From Nomia melanderi (Eukaryota > Arthropoda > Insecta > Hymenoptera > Halictidae): 64,000 bases of DNA. Positions 12,746 through 24,813 of this stretch are shown in pieces. The position numbers and the translations under genes are program-made. The stretch is from positions 434,001 through 498,000 of the forward strand of contig NW_027475162.1 in the NCBI RefSeq assembly GCF_051020985.1, in the 5' to 3' direction. Numbering within the stretch: position 1 is the first letter of the stretch; the number at the start of each line of letters is the position of its first letter. A model generated the notes under the pieces. The model was not told the DNA's origin. It did not search any database and saw only the letters and a list, made by a program, of their open reading frames with translations.

Positions 12746-15193
12746 GATATCACCAGATATATATTGGATTTATCCCTGACCCTGACAGTCCGACCCCATG
12801 AGGCGGTGGTTTTCTCGGCCCCTGGTGGTCCGTGGTCGTTCCCGCTGTACAGATTCCTTCGCCAGTGCCACCCACAGACAATGCACTTTGATATATCGCG
12901 CTATCTCTAATAGCACCCGAGATATCATCAGATACGTCCTGGATTTTTCCCTGACCCTGAGTGTCCGGCCCCATGAGACGGTGGTTTTCTCGGTCCCTGG
13001 TGGTCCTAGGTCGTTCCCGCTGCACAGATTCATGCGCCAGGGCCTCCTACAGACAATGCACTTTGATTTATTGCGCTATCTGTAATAGCACCCGTGATAT
13101 CACCTGATATATATTGGATTTTTAACTGACCCTGACAGTCCGGCCCCATGTGTCGGTGGTTTTCTCGGCTCCTGGTGGTCCGAGGTCGTTTCCGCTGCAG
13201 AGATTCATGCGCCAGGGCCTCCTACAGACAATGCACTTTGATTTATTGTGGTATCTGTAATAGCACCCGAGATATCACCAGATATATATTGGATTTTTCC
13301 CTGACCCTGAGTGTCCGGCCCCATGAGACGGTAGTTTTCTCGCCCTCTGGTGGTCCGAGGTCGTTCCCGCTGCACGGATTCATGCGCCAGGGCCTCCTAC
13401 AGACAATGCACTTTGATTTATTGCGCTATCTGTAATAGCACCCGTGATATCACCTGATATATATTGGATTTTTAACTGACCCTGACAGTCCGGCCCCATG
13501 TGTCGGTGGTTTTCTCGGCTCCTGGTGGTCCGAGGTCGTTTCCGCTGCAGAGATTCATGCGCCAGGGCCTCCTGCAGACAATACACTTTGGTTTATTGCG
13601 CTATGTCTAATACCACCCGAGATATCACCATATATATATTGGTTTTTCCCCTGACCCGGAGTGTCCGGCCCCATGAGATGGTGGTTTTCTCGGTCCCCGG
13701 TGGTCCGCGGTCGTTCCCGCTGCACATATTCATGCGCTAGGTCCCCCTACAGATAATTCACTTTGATTTATTGCGCTATCTGTAATAGCACCCCAGATAT
13801 CACCAGATATATATTGGATTTTTCTCTGACCCTGACAGTCCGGCCCCATGTGTCGGTGGTTTTCTCGGCCCCTGGTGGTCCCAGGTCGTTCCAGCTGCAC
13901 AGATTCATGCGCCAGGGCCCCCTGCAGATAATTCACTTTGGTTTAGTGCGCTATCTGTAAGAGCACCCGAGATATCACCAGATATATATTGGATTTTTCC
14001 CTGACCCTGACAGTCCGGCCCCATGAGACGGTGATTTTCTCGGCCCCTGGTGGTACGAGGTCGTTCCAACTGCACAGATTCATGCGCCAGGTCCCCCTAC
14101 AGATAATTCACTTTGGTTTATTGCGCTATCTGTAATAGCAATCGAGATATCACCAGATATATATTGGATTTTTCCCTGACCCTGAGTGTCCGGCCCCATG
14201 AGACGGTAGTTTTCTCGCCCCCTGGCGGTCCGAGGTAGTTCCCGCTGCACAGATTCATGCGCTAGGGCCTCCTACAGACAATGCACTTTGATTTATTGCG
14301 CTATCTCTAATACCACCCGAGATATCACCATATATATATTGGTTTTTCCCCTGACCCGGAGTGTCCGGCCCCATGAGACGGTGGTTTTCTCGGTCCCCGG
14401 TGGTCCGCGGTCGTTCCCGCTGCACATATTCATGCGCCAGGGCCTCCTACAGACAATGCACTTTGATTTATTGCGCTATCTGTAATAGCACCCGAGATAT
14501 CACCATATATATTGGATTTTCCCCTGACCCTGAGTGTCCGGCCCCATGAGACGGTGGTTTTCTCGGCACCTGGTGGTCCGAGGTCGTTCCCGCTGCACAG
14601 ATTCATGCGCCAGGGCCTCCTGCGGACAATGCACTTTGATTTTTTGCGCTATCTGTAATAGCCCCCGAGATATCACCCGATATATATTGGATTTTTCCCC
14701 GTCCCTGACAGTCCGGTCCCATGTGTCGATGGTTTTCTCGGTCCCTCGTGGTCCGAGGTCGATCAAGCTGCACAGATTCATGCGCCAGGGCCTCCTACAG
14801 ACAATAAACGCTGATTTATTGCGCTATCTGTAATAGCACCCGAGATATCACCAGATATATATTGGATTTTTCCCTGACCCAGAGTGTCCGACTCCATGAG
14901 ACGGTGGTTTTCTCGGCCCCTGGTTGTCCGAGGTCGTTCCCGCTGCGCAGATTCATGCGCCAGGGCCTCCTGCAGACAATGCACTTTGATTTATTGCGCT
15001 ATCTCTAATAGCACCCGAGATATCACCAGATATATATTGGATTTTTCCCTGACCCTGACAGACCGGCCCCATGTGGCGGTAGTTTTCTCGGCCCCTGGTG
15101 GTCCGAGGTCGTTCCCGCTGCACAGATTCATGCGCCAGGGCCTCCTACAGACAATGCACTTTGACTTATTGCGCTATCTGTTATAGCACCCGA

Positions 15194-15368
15194 GAAAGCA
15201 CCATATATATTCTGGATTTTTACATGACTATGGGTGACGGGTACCGAAAATCTGTAGTTTTCTCGGCCCCTGGTGGTCCGAGGTCGATCCCGCTGAACAG
15301 ATTCATGCTCCAGAGCCTCCTGCAGACAATGCACTTTGATTTATTGCGCTATCTCTAATAGCACCCGA
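15194..15368 (+). repeat. Variant-box monomer (GGTACCGAAAATCTG type) with altered start
   Basis: The block reads GTGACGGGTACCGAAAATC. The usual GATATC start is GAAAGC, so the EcoRV site is lost, and the next segment is CACCATATATATTCTGG. The same altered start with the same box recurs at 23068, so the two changes travel together. Confidence 0.86.
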
Positions 15369-17467
15369 GATATCACCAGATATATATTGGATTTTACCCT
15401 GACCCTTAGTGTCCGGCCCCATGAGACGGTGTTTTTCTCGGCCCCTGGTGGTCCGAGGTCGTTCCCGCTGCCCAGATTCATGGGCGAGGGCCTCCTACAG
15501 ACAATGCACTTTGATTTATTGCGCTATCTGTAATAGCACCCGAGATATCTCTAGATATATATTGGATTTTTCCCTGACCCTGACAGTCCGGCCCCACGAT
15601 ACGGTGATTTTCTCGGCCCCTGCTGGTCCGAGGTCGTTCCCGCAGCACAGTATCATGCGCCAGGGCTTCCTGCAGGCAATGCACTTTGATTTATTGCGCT
15701 ATCTCTAACAGCACCCGAGATATCACCAGATATATATTGGATTTTCCCCTGACCCTGAGTGTCCGGCACCATTAGACGGTGGTTTTCTCGGGCCCTGGTG
15801 GTCCGAGGTCGTTCCCGCTGGCCGGATTCATGCGCCAGGGCCTCCTACAGACAATGCACTTTGATTTATTGCGCTATCTGTAATAGCACCCGAGATATCT
15901 CTAGATATATATTGGATTTTTCCCTGACCCTGAGTGTCCGGCCCAATGAGATGGTGGTTTTCACGGCCCCTGGTGATCCGAGGTTGTTCCCGCTGCACAG
16001 AATCATGCGCCAGGGCTTGCTGCAGACAATGCACTTTGATTTATCGCGCTATCTGTAATAGCACCCGAGATATCACCAGGTATATATTGGATTTTTCCCT
16101 GACCCTGAGTGTCCGGTCCCATGAGACGGTGGTTTTCTCGGCCCCTGGTGGTCCGAGGTCGTTCCCACTGCACCCATTCATGCGCCAGGGCCTCCTGCAG
16201 ATAATTCACTTTGGTTTATTGCGCTATCTCTAATAGCACCCGAGATATCACCAGATATATATTGGATTTTCCCCTGACCCTGAGTGTCCGGCCCCATGAG
16301 ACTGTGGTTTTCTCGGCCACTGGTGGTCTGAGGTCGTCCCCGCTGAACAGATTCATGAGCCAGGGCCTCCTGCACATAATGCATTCTGATTTATTGCGCT
16401 ATCTGTAATAGCTCCCGAGATATCACCAGTTATATATTGGATTTTTCCCTGACCCTGAGTGTCCGGCCCCATGAGACTGTGGTTTTCTCGGCCCCTGGTC
16501 GTCTGAGGTCGTTCCGCTGCACAGATTCATGCGCCAGGGCCTCCTGCAGATAATTCACTTTGGTTTATTGCGCTATCTCTAATAGCACCCGAGATATCAC
16601 CAGATATATATTAGATTTTTCCCTGACCCTGAGTGTCCGGCCCAAAGAGATGGTGGTTTTATTGTCCCCTGGTGGTCCGAGGTCGTTCCCGCTGCCCAGA
16701 TTCATGCGCCAGGGCCTCCTGCAGATAATTCACTTTGGTTCATTGCGCTATCTCTAATAGCACACGAGATATCACCATATATATATTGTATTTTCCCCCG
16801 ACCCTGAGTGTCCGGCCCCATGAGGCGGTGGTTTTCTCGACCCCTGGGTGTCTGAGGTCTTTCCCGCTGCACAGATTCATGCGCCAGGGCCTCCTACAGA
16901 CAATGCACTCTGATTTATTGCGATATCTCTAATAGCACCCGAGATATCACCAGATATATATTGGATTTTACCCTGACCCTTAGTGTCCGGCCCCATGAGA
17001 CGGTGGTTTTCTCGGCCCCTGGTGGTCCGAGGTCGTTCCCGCTGCCCAGATTCATGCGCGAGGGCCTCCTACAGACAATGCACTTTGATTTATTGCGCTA
17101 TCTGTAATAGCACCCGAGATATCTCTAGATATATATTGGATTTTTCCCTGACCCTGACAGTCCGGCCCCACGATACGGTGATTTTCTCGGCCCCTGCTGG
17201 TCCGAGGTCGTTCCCGCAGCACAGATCCATGCGCAAGGGCCTCATACCGACAATGCACTTTGATTTATTGCGCTATCTCTAACAGCACCCGAGATATCAC
17301 CAGATATATATTGGATTTTACCCTGACCCTGAGTGTCCGGCCCCATGAGACTGTGGTTTTCTCGGCCCCTGGTGGTCCGAGTTCGATCCCGCTGAACAGA
17401 TTCATGCGACAGGGTTTCCTGCAGACAATTCACTTTGGTTTATTGCGCTATCTGTAATAGCACCCGC

Positions 17468-17642
17468 GATATCACCAGATAGATGCTGGATTTTTAAACG
17501 ACCGTGGGTGACGGATTCCGAATATCTGTAATTTTCTCGGCCCCTGGTGGTCCGAGGTCGTTCCCGCTGCACAGATTCATGCGCAAGGGCCTCATACCGA
17601 CAATGCACTTTGATTTATTGCGCTATCTCTAATAGCACCCGA
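17468..17642 (+). repeat. Variant-box monomer (GGATTCCGAATATC type)
   Basis: The block reads GTGACGGATTCCGAATATC after TTTTTAAACGACCGTGG. Canonical sequence resumes at TTTTCTCGGCCCC. It sits in the loosely ordered region. Confidence 0.87.
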
Positions 17643-17992
17643 GATATCACCAGATATATATTGGATTTTTCCCTGACCCTGAGTGTCCGGCCCCATGAGA
17701 CTGTGGTTTTCTTGGCCCCTGGTGGTCGGAGTTCGATCCAGCTGAACAGATTCATGCGCCAGGGCCTCCTGCAGATAATTCACTTTGGTTTATTGCGCTA
17801 TCCCTAATAGCACCCGAGATATCACCAGATATATATTGGATTTTTCCCTGACCCTGAGTGTCCGGCCCCATGTGACGGTGGTTTTCTCGGCCCCTGGTGG
17901 TCCAAGGTCGTTCCCGCTGCACAGAATCATGCGCCAGGGCTTGCTGCAGACAATGCACTTTGATTTATTGCGCTATCTCTAATAGCACCCGA

Positions 17993-18167
17993 GATATCAC
18001 CAGATATATATTGGATTTTTCCCTGACCCTGAGCGTCCGGCCCCATGAGACGGTGGTTTTCTCGGCCCCTGGTGGTCCGAGGTCGTTCCCGCTGCACAGA
18101 TGCATGCGCCAGGGCCTCCTGCAGACAATGCACTTTGATTTATTGCGCTATCTCTAATAGCACCCGA
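17993..18167 (+). repeat. Representative canonical monomer (175 bp)
   Basis: This unit and the next (18168-18342) are near-identical and close to the window consensus. Reading from GATATC, the first 28 bases are A/T-rich, with GATAT repeated 11 bp apart. Next come the CCTGACCCTGAG segment, the central box GGCCCCATGAGACGG, a TTTTC tract, and a 5-bp dyad (CTCGG, 11 bases, CCGAG). The second half carries GTCGTTCCCGCTGCACAG, ATGCGCCAGGGCCTCC, an A/T-rich TTTGATTTATTGCGC segment, and ends in TCTAATAGCACCCGA. By hand count it has 93 G+C of 175 and nine CpG dinucleotides. The unit length is in the range of known centromeric satellites such as human alpha satellite (about 171 bp). Confidence 0.9.
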
Positions 18168-18449
18168 GATATCACCAGATATATATTGGATTTTTCCCTG
18201 ACCCTGAGCGTCCGGCCCCATGAGACGGTGGTTTTCTCGGCCCCTGGTGGTCCGAGGTCGTTCCCGCTGCACAGATGCATGCGCCAGGGCCTCCTGCAGA
18301 CAATGCACTTTGATTTATTGCGCTATCTCTAATAGCACCCGAGATATCACCAGATATATATTGGATTTTTCCCTGACCCTGAGTGTCCGGCCCCATGAGA
18401 CGGTGGTTTTCTCGGCCCCTGGTGGTCCGAGGTCGTCCCCGCTGCACAG

Positions 18450-21400
18450 ATTCATGCGCCAGGGCCTCCTACAGACAATGCACTTTGATTTATTGCGCTA
18501 TCTGTAATAGCACCCGAGATATCACCAGATATATATTGGATTTTTACATGTCCTTGGGTGACGGATACCGAAAATCTGTAATTTTCTTGGCCCCTGGTGG
18601 TCCGAGGTCGTTGCTGCTGCACAGATTCATGCGCCAGGGCCTCCTGCAGACAATGCACTTTGATTTATCGCGCTATCTGTAATAGCACCCGAGATATCAC
18701 CAGATATATATTGGATTTTTCCCTGACCCTGAGTGTCCGGTCCCATGAGACGGTGGTTTTCTCGGCCCCTGGTGGTCCGAGGTCGTTCCCACTGCACCCA
18801 TTCATGCGCCAGGGCCTCCTGCAGATAATTCACTTTGGTTTATTGCGCTATCTCTAATAGCACCCGAGATATCACCAGATATATATTGGATTTTTCCCTG
18901 ACCCTGAGTGGCCGACTCCATGAGACGGTCGTTTTCTCGGCCCCTGGTGGTCCGAGGTAGTTCCCGCTACACAGATTCATGCGCCAGGGCCTCCTGCAGA
19001 CAATGCACTTTGATTTATTGCGCTATCTCTAATACCACCCGAGATATCACCATATATATATATTGGTTTTTCCCCTGACCCGGAGTGTCCGGCCCCATGA
19101 GACGGTGGTTTTCTCGGACCCTGGTGGTCCGAGGTCGTTCCCGCTGCCCAGATTCATGCGCCAGGGCCTCCTGCAGATAATTCACTTTGGTTCATTGCGC
19201 TATCTCTAATAGCACCCGAGATATCACCATATATATATTGTATTTTCCCCCGACCCTGAGTGTCCGGCCCCATGAGGCGGTGGTTTTCTCGACCCCTGGG
19301 TGTCTGAGGTCTTTCCCGCTGCACAGATTCATGCGCCAGGGCCTCCTACAGACAATGCACTCTGATTTATTGCGCTATCTGTAATAGCACCCGAGATATC
19401 ACCATATATATATTGGATTTTTCCCCGACCCAGACAGCCCGGCCCCATGTGTCGGTGGTTTTCTCGGCCCCTGGTTTTCCGAGGTCGTTCCCGCTGCACA
19501 GATTCATGCGCCAGGGCCTCCTGCAGACAATGCACTTTGGCTTATTGCGCTATCTCTAATAGCACCCGAGATATCACCAGATATATATTGGATTTTTCCC
19601 CGACCCTGAGTGTCCGGCCCCATGAGACGGTAGTTTTCTCGGCCCCTGGTGGTCCCAGGTCGTTACCGCTGCACAGATTCATGCGCTGGGACCTCCTGCA
19701 GGCAATGCACTTTGATTTATTGCACTATCTCTAATAGCACCCGAGATATCACCAGATATATATTGCATTTTTCCCTGACCCTGACAGTCCGGCCCCATGG
19801 GACGGTGGTTTTCTCGGCCCCTGGTGGTCCGAGGTCGTTCCCGCTGCACAGATTCATGCGCCAGGGCCTCCTGCAGATAATTCACTTTGATTTATTGCGC
19901 TGTCTCTAATAGCACCCGAGATATCACCAGATATATATTGGATTTTTCCCTGACCCTGACAGTCCGGCCCCATGAGACGGTGAATTTCTCGGCCCCTGGT
20001 GGTCCGAGGTCGATCCCGCTGCACAGATTCATGCGCCAGGGCCTCCTACAGACAATGCACTTTCAGTTATTGCGCTATTTGTAATAGCACCCGTGATATC
20101 ACCAGATTTATGTTGGATTTTTCCCTGACCCTGAGTGTCCGACTCCATGAGACGGTGGTTTTCTCGGCCCCTGGTGGTCCGAGGTCGTTCCCGCTGCACA
20201 GGTTCATGCGCTAGGGCCTCCTGCAGACAATGCACTTTGATTTATTGCGCAATCTCTAATAGCACCCGTGATATCACCAGATATATATTGGATTTTTCAA
20301 TGACCCTGACAGTCCGGCCCCATGAGACGGTGATTTTCTCGGCCCCTGGTGGTCCGAGGTCGATCCCGCTGCACGGATTCATGCGCCAGGACCTCCTGCA
20401 GATAATTCTCTTTGGTTTATTGCGCTATCTGTAATAGCACCCGAGATATCACCAGATATATGCTGGATTTTTACATGACCCTGAGTGTCCGGCCCCATGT
20501 GTCGGTGGTTTTCTCGGCCCCTGGTGGTCCGAGGTCGTTCCCGCTGCACAGAATCATGCGCCAGGGCCACCTACAGACAATGCACATTGGTTTATTGCGC
20601 TATCTGTAATAGCACCCGAGATATCACCAGATATATATTGGATTTTTCCCTGACCCTGAGTGTCCGGCCCCATGAGACGGTGATTTTCTCTGCCCCTGGT
20701 GGTCCGAGGTCGTTCCCGCTGCACAGATGCATGCGCCAGGGCCTCCTGCAGATAATTCACTTTGGTTTATTGCGCTATCTCTAATAGCACCCGAGATATC
20801 ACCAGATATATATTGGATTTTCCCCTGACCCTGAGTTTCCGGCCCAAAGAGATGGTGGTTTTATGGGCCCCTGGTGGTCCGAGGTCGTTCCCGCTGCACA
20901 GATGCATGCGCCTGGGCCTCCTGCAGATAATTCACTTTGGTTTATTGCGCTATCTCTAATAGCACCCGAGATATCGCCAGATATATATTGGATTTTTCCC
21001 TGACCCTGAGTGTCCGGCCTCATGAGACGGTGGTTTTCGCGGCCCCTGGTGGTCCGAGGTCGTTCCGCTGCACAGATTCATGCGCCAGGGCCTCCTGCAG
21101 ATAATTCACTTTGGTATATTACGCTATCTCTAATAGCACCCGAGATATCACCAGATATATATTGGATTTTTCCCTGACCCTGAGTGTCCGGCCCCATGAG
21201 ACGGTGATTTTCTCGGCCCCTGGTGGTCCGAGGTCGTTCCCGCTGCACAGATGCATGCGCCAGGGCCTCCTGCAGATAATTCACTTTGGTTCATTGCGCT
21301 ATCTCTAATAGCACCCGATATATCACCATATATATATTGGATTTTCCCCCGACCCTGAGTGTCCGGCCCCATGAGGCGGAGGTTTTCTCGACCCGTGGGG

Positions 21401-22285
21401 GTCCGAGGTCTTTCCCGCTGCACAGATTCATGCGCCAGGGCCTCCTACAGACAATGCACTCTGATTTATTGCGCTATCTGTAATAGCACCCGAGATATCA
21501 CCATATATATATTGGATTTTTCCCCGACCCTGACAGTCCGGCCCCATGTGTCGGTGGTTTTCTCGGCCCCTGGTTTTCCGAGGTCGTTCCCGCTGCACAG
21601 ATTCAGGCGCCAGGGCCTCCTGCAGACAATGCACTTTGGCTTATTGCGCTATCTCTAATAGCACCCGAGATATCACCAGATATATATTGGATTTTTCCCC
21701 GACCCTGAGTGTCCGGCCCCATGAGACGGTAGTTTTCACGGCCCCTGGTGGTCCCAGGTCGTTACCGCTGCACAGATGCATGCGCTGGGACCTCCTGCAG
21801 GCAATGCACTTTGGTTTATTGCGCTATCTGTAATAGCACCCGAGATATCACCAGATATATATTGGATTTTTCCCTGACCCTGAGTGTCCGGCCCCATGAG
21901 ACGGTGATTTTCTCGGCCCCTGGTGGTCCGAGGTCGTTCCCGCTGCACAGATGCATGCGCCAGGGCCTCCTGCAGATAATTCACTTTGGTTTATTGCGCA
22001 ATCTCTAATAGCACCCGAGATATCACCAGATATATATTGGATTTTCCCCTGACCCTGAGTTTCCGGCCCAAAGAGATGGTGGTTTTATGGGCCCCTGGTG
22101 GTCCGAGGTCGTTCCCGCTGCACAGATGCATGCGCCAGGGCCTCCTGCAGATAATTCACTTTGGTTTATTGTGCTATCTCTAATAGCACCCGAGATATCT
22201 CCAGATATTTATTGGATTTTTCCCTGACCCTGAGTGTCCGGCCTCATGAGACGGTGGTTTTCGCGGCCCCTGGTGGTCCGAGGTC
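18450..22285 (+). repeat. Large duplicated block, left copy
   Basis: This block of about 3.8 kb matches about 24745-28405 in a series of collinear steps. The offset is 6296 bp at 18.45-18.87 kb, 6645 bp at 18.9-19.5 kb, 6470 bp at 19.9-20.4 kb, 6295 bp at 20.6-21.4 kb and 6120 bp at 21.6-22.28 kb. Each step is a whole number of monomers, apart from a base in the first. Its right part also contains a tandem seven-monomer repeat. Confidence 0.87.
18518..18692 (+). repeat. Variant-box monomer (GGATACCGAAAATCTG type)
   Basis: The block reads GTGACGGATACCGAAAATC, followed by TTTTCTTGGCCCC. Its partner in the duplicated block is the monomer at 24814, offset 6296 bp, with the same box and the same CTTGG change. 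Confidence 0.88.
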
Positions 22286-22730
22286 GTTCCGCTGCACAGA
22301 TTCATGCGCCAGGGCCTCCTGCAGATAATTCACTTTGGTATATCACGCTATCTCTAATAGCACCCGAGATATCACCAGATATATATTGGATTTTTCCCTG
22401 ACCCTGAGTGTCCGGCCCCATGAGACGGTGATTTTCTCGGCCCCTGGTGGTCCGAGGTCGTTCCCGCTGCACAGATGCATGCGCCAGGGCCTCCTGCAGA
22501 TAATTCACTTTGGTTCATTGCGCTATCTCTAATAGCACCCGAGATATCACCATATATATATTGGATTTTCCCCCGACCCTGAGTGTCCGGCCCAATGAGG
22601 CGGAGGTTTTCTCGACCCGTGGGGGTCCGAGGTCTTTCCCGCTGCACAGATTCATGCGCCAGGGCCTCCTACAGACAATGCACTCTGATTTATTGCGCTA
22701 TCTGTAATAGCACCCGAGATATCACCATAT
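20640..22730 (+). repeat. Seven-monomer repeat, 1224-bp spacing, nearly two copies
   Basis: Monomers from about 20640 recur 1224 bp downstream (7 x 175 - 1). This includes the unusual unit with GGCCCAAAGAGATGG and TTTTATGGGCCCCTGG (near 20841 and 22066) and the GGTATATTACGC / GGTATATCACGC unit (near 21114 and 22338). In the duplicated block on the right the equivalent spacing is 1049 bp, because one monomer is absent there. Confidence 0.86.
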
Positions 22731-23067
22731 ATATATTGGATTTTTCCCCGACCCTGACAGTCCGGCCCCATGTGTCGGTGGTTTTCTCGGCCCCTGGTTT
22801 TCCGAGGTCGTTCCCGCTGCACAGATGCATGCGCTGGGACCTCCTGCAGGCAATGCACTTTGGTGTATTGCGCTATCTCTAATAGCACCCGAGATATCAC
22901 CAGACATATATTGGATTTTTCCCCGACCCTGAGTGTCCGGCCCCATGTGTCGGTGGTTTTCTCGGCCCCTGGTGGTCCGAGGTCGATCCCGCTACACAGA
23001 TTCATGCGCCAGGGCCACCTACAGACAATGCACTTTGATTTATTGCGCTATCTGTAATAGCACCCGA

Positions 23068-23241
23068 GAAAGCACCATATATATGCTGGATTTTTACATG
23101 ACTTTGGGTGACGGATACCGAAAATCTGTAATGTTCTCGCCCCTGGTGGTCCGAGGTCGTTCCCGCTGCACAGATTCATGCGCCAGGGCATCCTACGGAC
23201 AATGCACTTTGATTTATTGCGCTATCTCTAATAGCACCCGA
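23068..23241 (+). repeat. Variant-box monomer (GGATACCGAAAATCTG type), 174 bp
   Basis: The block reads GTGACGGATACCGAAAATC and the start is GAAAGC instead of GATATC, as at 15194. One base is missing where GTTCTCGCCCCTGG stands for TTTTCTCGGCCCCTGG, so the unit is 174 bp. Confidence 0.86.
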
Positions 23242-23689
23242 GATATCACCGGATATATATTTGATTATTCCCTGACCCTGAGTGTCCGGCCCCATGAGAC
23301 GGTGGTTTTCTCGGCCCCTGGTGGTCCGAGGTCCTTCCCGCTGCACTGATTCATCCGCCAGGGCCACCTGCAGATAAATAACTTTGGTTTATTGCGCTAT
23401 CTCTAATAGCACCCGAGATATCACCAGATATATTGGATTTTCCCCTGACCATGACAGTCCGGCCCCATGAGACGGAGGTTTTCTCGGCCCCTGGTGGTCC
23501 GAGGTCGTTCCCGGTGCACGGATTCATGCGCCAGGGTCTCCTACAGACAATGCACTTTGATTTATTGGGCTATCTGTAATAGCACCCGAGATATCACCAG
23601 ATATATATTGGATTTTTCCCTGACCCTGACAGTCCGGCCCCATGAGACGGTGATTTTCTCGGCCCCTGGTGGTCCGAGGTCGTTCCCGC

Positions 23690-24750
23690 TGCACAGATGC
23701 ATGCGCCGGGGCCTCCTGCAGATAATTCCCTTTGGTTTATTGCGCTATCTCTAATAGCACCCGAGATATCACCAGATATATATTGGATTTTCCCCTGACC
23801 CTGAGTGTCCGGCCCCATGTGACCGTGGTTTTCTCGGCCCCTGGTGCTCCGAGGTCGTTCCCGCTGGCCAGGTTCATGCGCCAGGGCTTCCTGCAGACAA
23901 TCCACTTTGATTTATTGCGCTATCTCTAATAGCACCCGAGATATCATCAGATACATCCTGGGTTTTTACATGACCCTGGGTGTCCGGCGCCATGTGTCGG
24001 TAGTTTTCTCGGCCCCTGGTGGTCCGAGGTCGTTCCAGCTGCACAGATTCATGCCCCAGGGCCTCCCGCAGACAATGCACTTTGATTAAATGCGCTATCT
24101 CTAATAGCACCCGAGATATCGCCAGATATATATTGGATTTTCCCCTGACCCTGAGTGTCCGGCCCAATGAGACGGTGGTTTTCTCGGCCCCTGGTGGTAA
24201 GAGGTCGTTCCCGCTGGCCAGATTCATGCGCCAGGCCTCCTACAGACAATGCACTTTGATTTATCGCGCTATCTGTAATAGAACCCGAGATATCACCAGA
24301 TATATGCTGGATTTTTCCCTGACCCTGACAGTCCGGCCGCATGTGTCGGTGGTTTTCTCGGCCCCTGGTGGCCCGAGGTCGTTCCCGCTTCACAGATGCA
24401 TGCGCCAGGGCCTCCTGCAGATAATTCACTTTGGTTTATTGCGCTATCTCTAATACCACCCGAGATATCACCAGATATATATTGGATTTTCCCCTGACCC
24501 TGAGTGTCCGGCCCCATGTGACCGTGGTTTTCTCGGCCCCTGGTGCTCCGAGGTCGTTCCCGCTGGCCAGGTTCATGCGCCAGGGCTTCCTGCAGACAAT
24601 CCACTTTGATTTATTGCGCTATCTCTAATAGCACCCGAGATATCATCAGATACATCCTGGGTTTTTACATGACCCTGGGTGTCCGGCGCCATGTGTCGGT
24701 AGTTTTCTCGGCCCCTGGTGGTCCGAGGTCGTTCCAGCTGCACAGATTCA
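23690..24750 (+). repeat. Four-monomer repeat, 699-bp spacing
   Basis: The segment at about 23690-24050 (GACCGTGGTTTTCTCGG, GGTGCTCCGAGG, GCTGGCCAGGTTCATG, then a chimeric-box monomer) recurs 699 bp downstream. The spacing is one base short of four monomers because of the 174-bp unit at 24115-24288. A third, more diverged copy lies near 30960-31260. Confidence 0.85.
23940..24114 (+). repeat. Chimeric monomer: variant-type left part, canonical-type box
   Basis: The left part reads ATACATCCTGGGTTTTTACA, like the variant-box units. The box reads GTGTCCGGCGCCATGTGTCGG, which is canonical-like. The end also has TTTGATTAAATGCGC, shared by most of the other chimeric units. The simplest reading is recombination or gene conversion between two monomer classes. 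Confidence 0.8.
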
Positions 24751-24813
24751 TGCCCCAGGGCCTCCTACAGACAATGCACTTTGATTTATTGCGCTATCTG
24801 TAATAGCACCCGA
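24639..24813 (+). repeat. Chimeric monomer, directly followed by a variant-box monomer
   Basis: This has the same left part and GGCGCCATGTGTCGG box as the unit at 23940, 699 bp upstream. It ends in canonical TTTGATTTATTGCGC instead of TTTGATTAAATGCGC. The next unit (24814) carries the variant box, so the presumed recombination partners lie side by side. Confidence 0.8.

Larger units (their letters stand above)
11341..18449 (+). repeat. Loosely ordered, more divergent monomers
   Basis: No single HOR period dominates. Short local repeats are present. A monomer carrying TTTTTAACTGACC and TCGGCTCCTGG occurs near 13091 and again 350 bp later. A GACCCGGAGTG with GTCCCCGGTGGTCCGCGG monomer occurs near 13650 and 700 bp later. 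About 15400-15715 recurs near 16975-17290 (offset 1574 bp, nine monomers less one base). Three variant-box monomers lie here. I see nothing other than satellite. Confidence 0.85.

Noticed and set aside
17993..18167. CENP-B box in the canonical monomer (TTCCCGCTGCACAG region, minus strand)
   Set aside because: The known core on the opposite strand needs CCCG, then T at a set place, then CGAA. Only CCCG is present, so the essential bases are not met.
18518..18692. CENP-B box in the variant-box monomers
   Set aside because: On the minus strand TTTTCGG matches the first five bases of the box (TTTCG), but the second half (CGGG) is absent and only about 7 of 17 bases agree. This is too weak to call a site.
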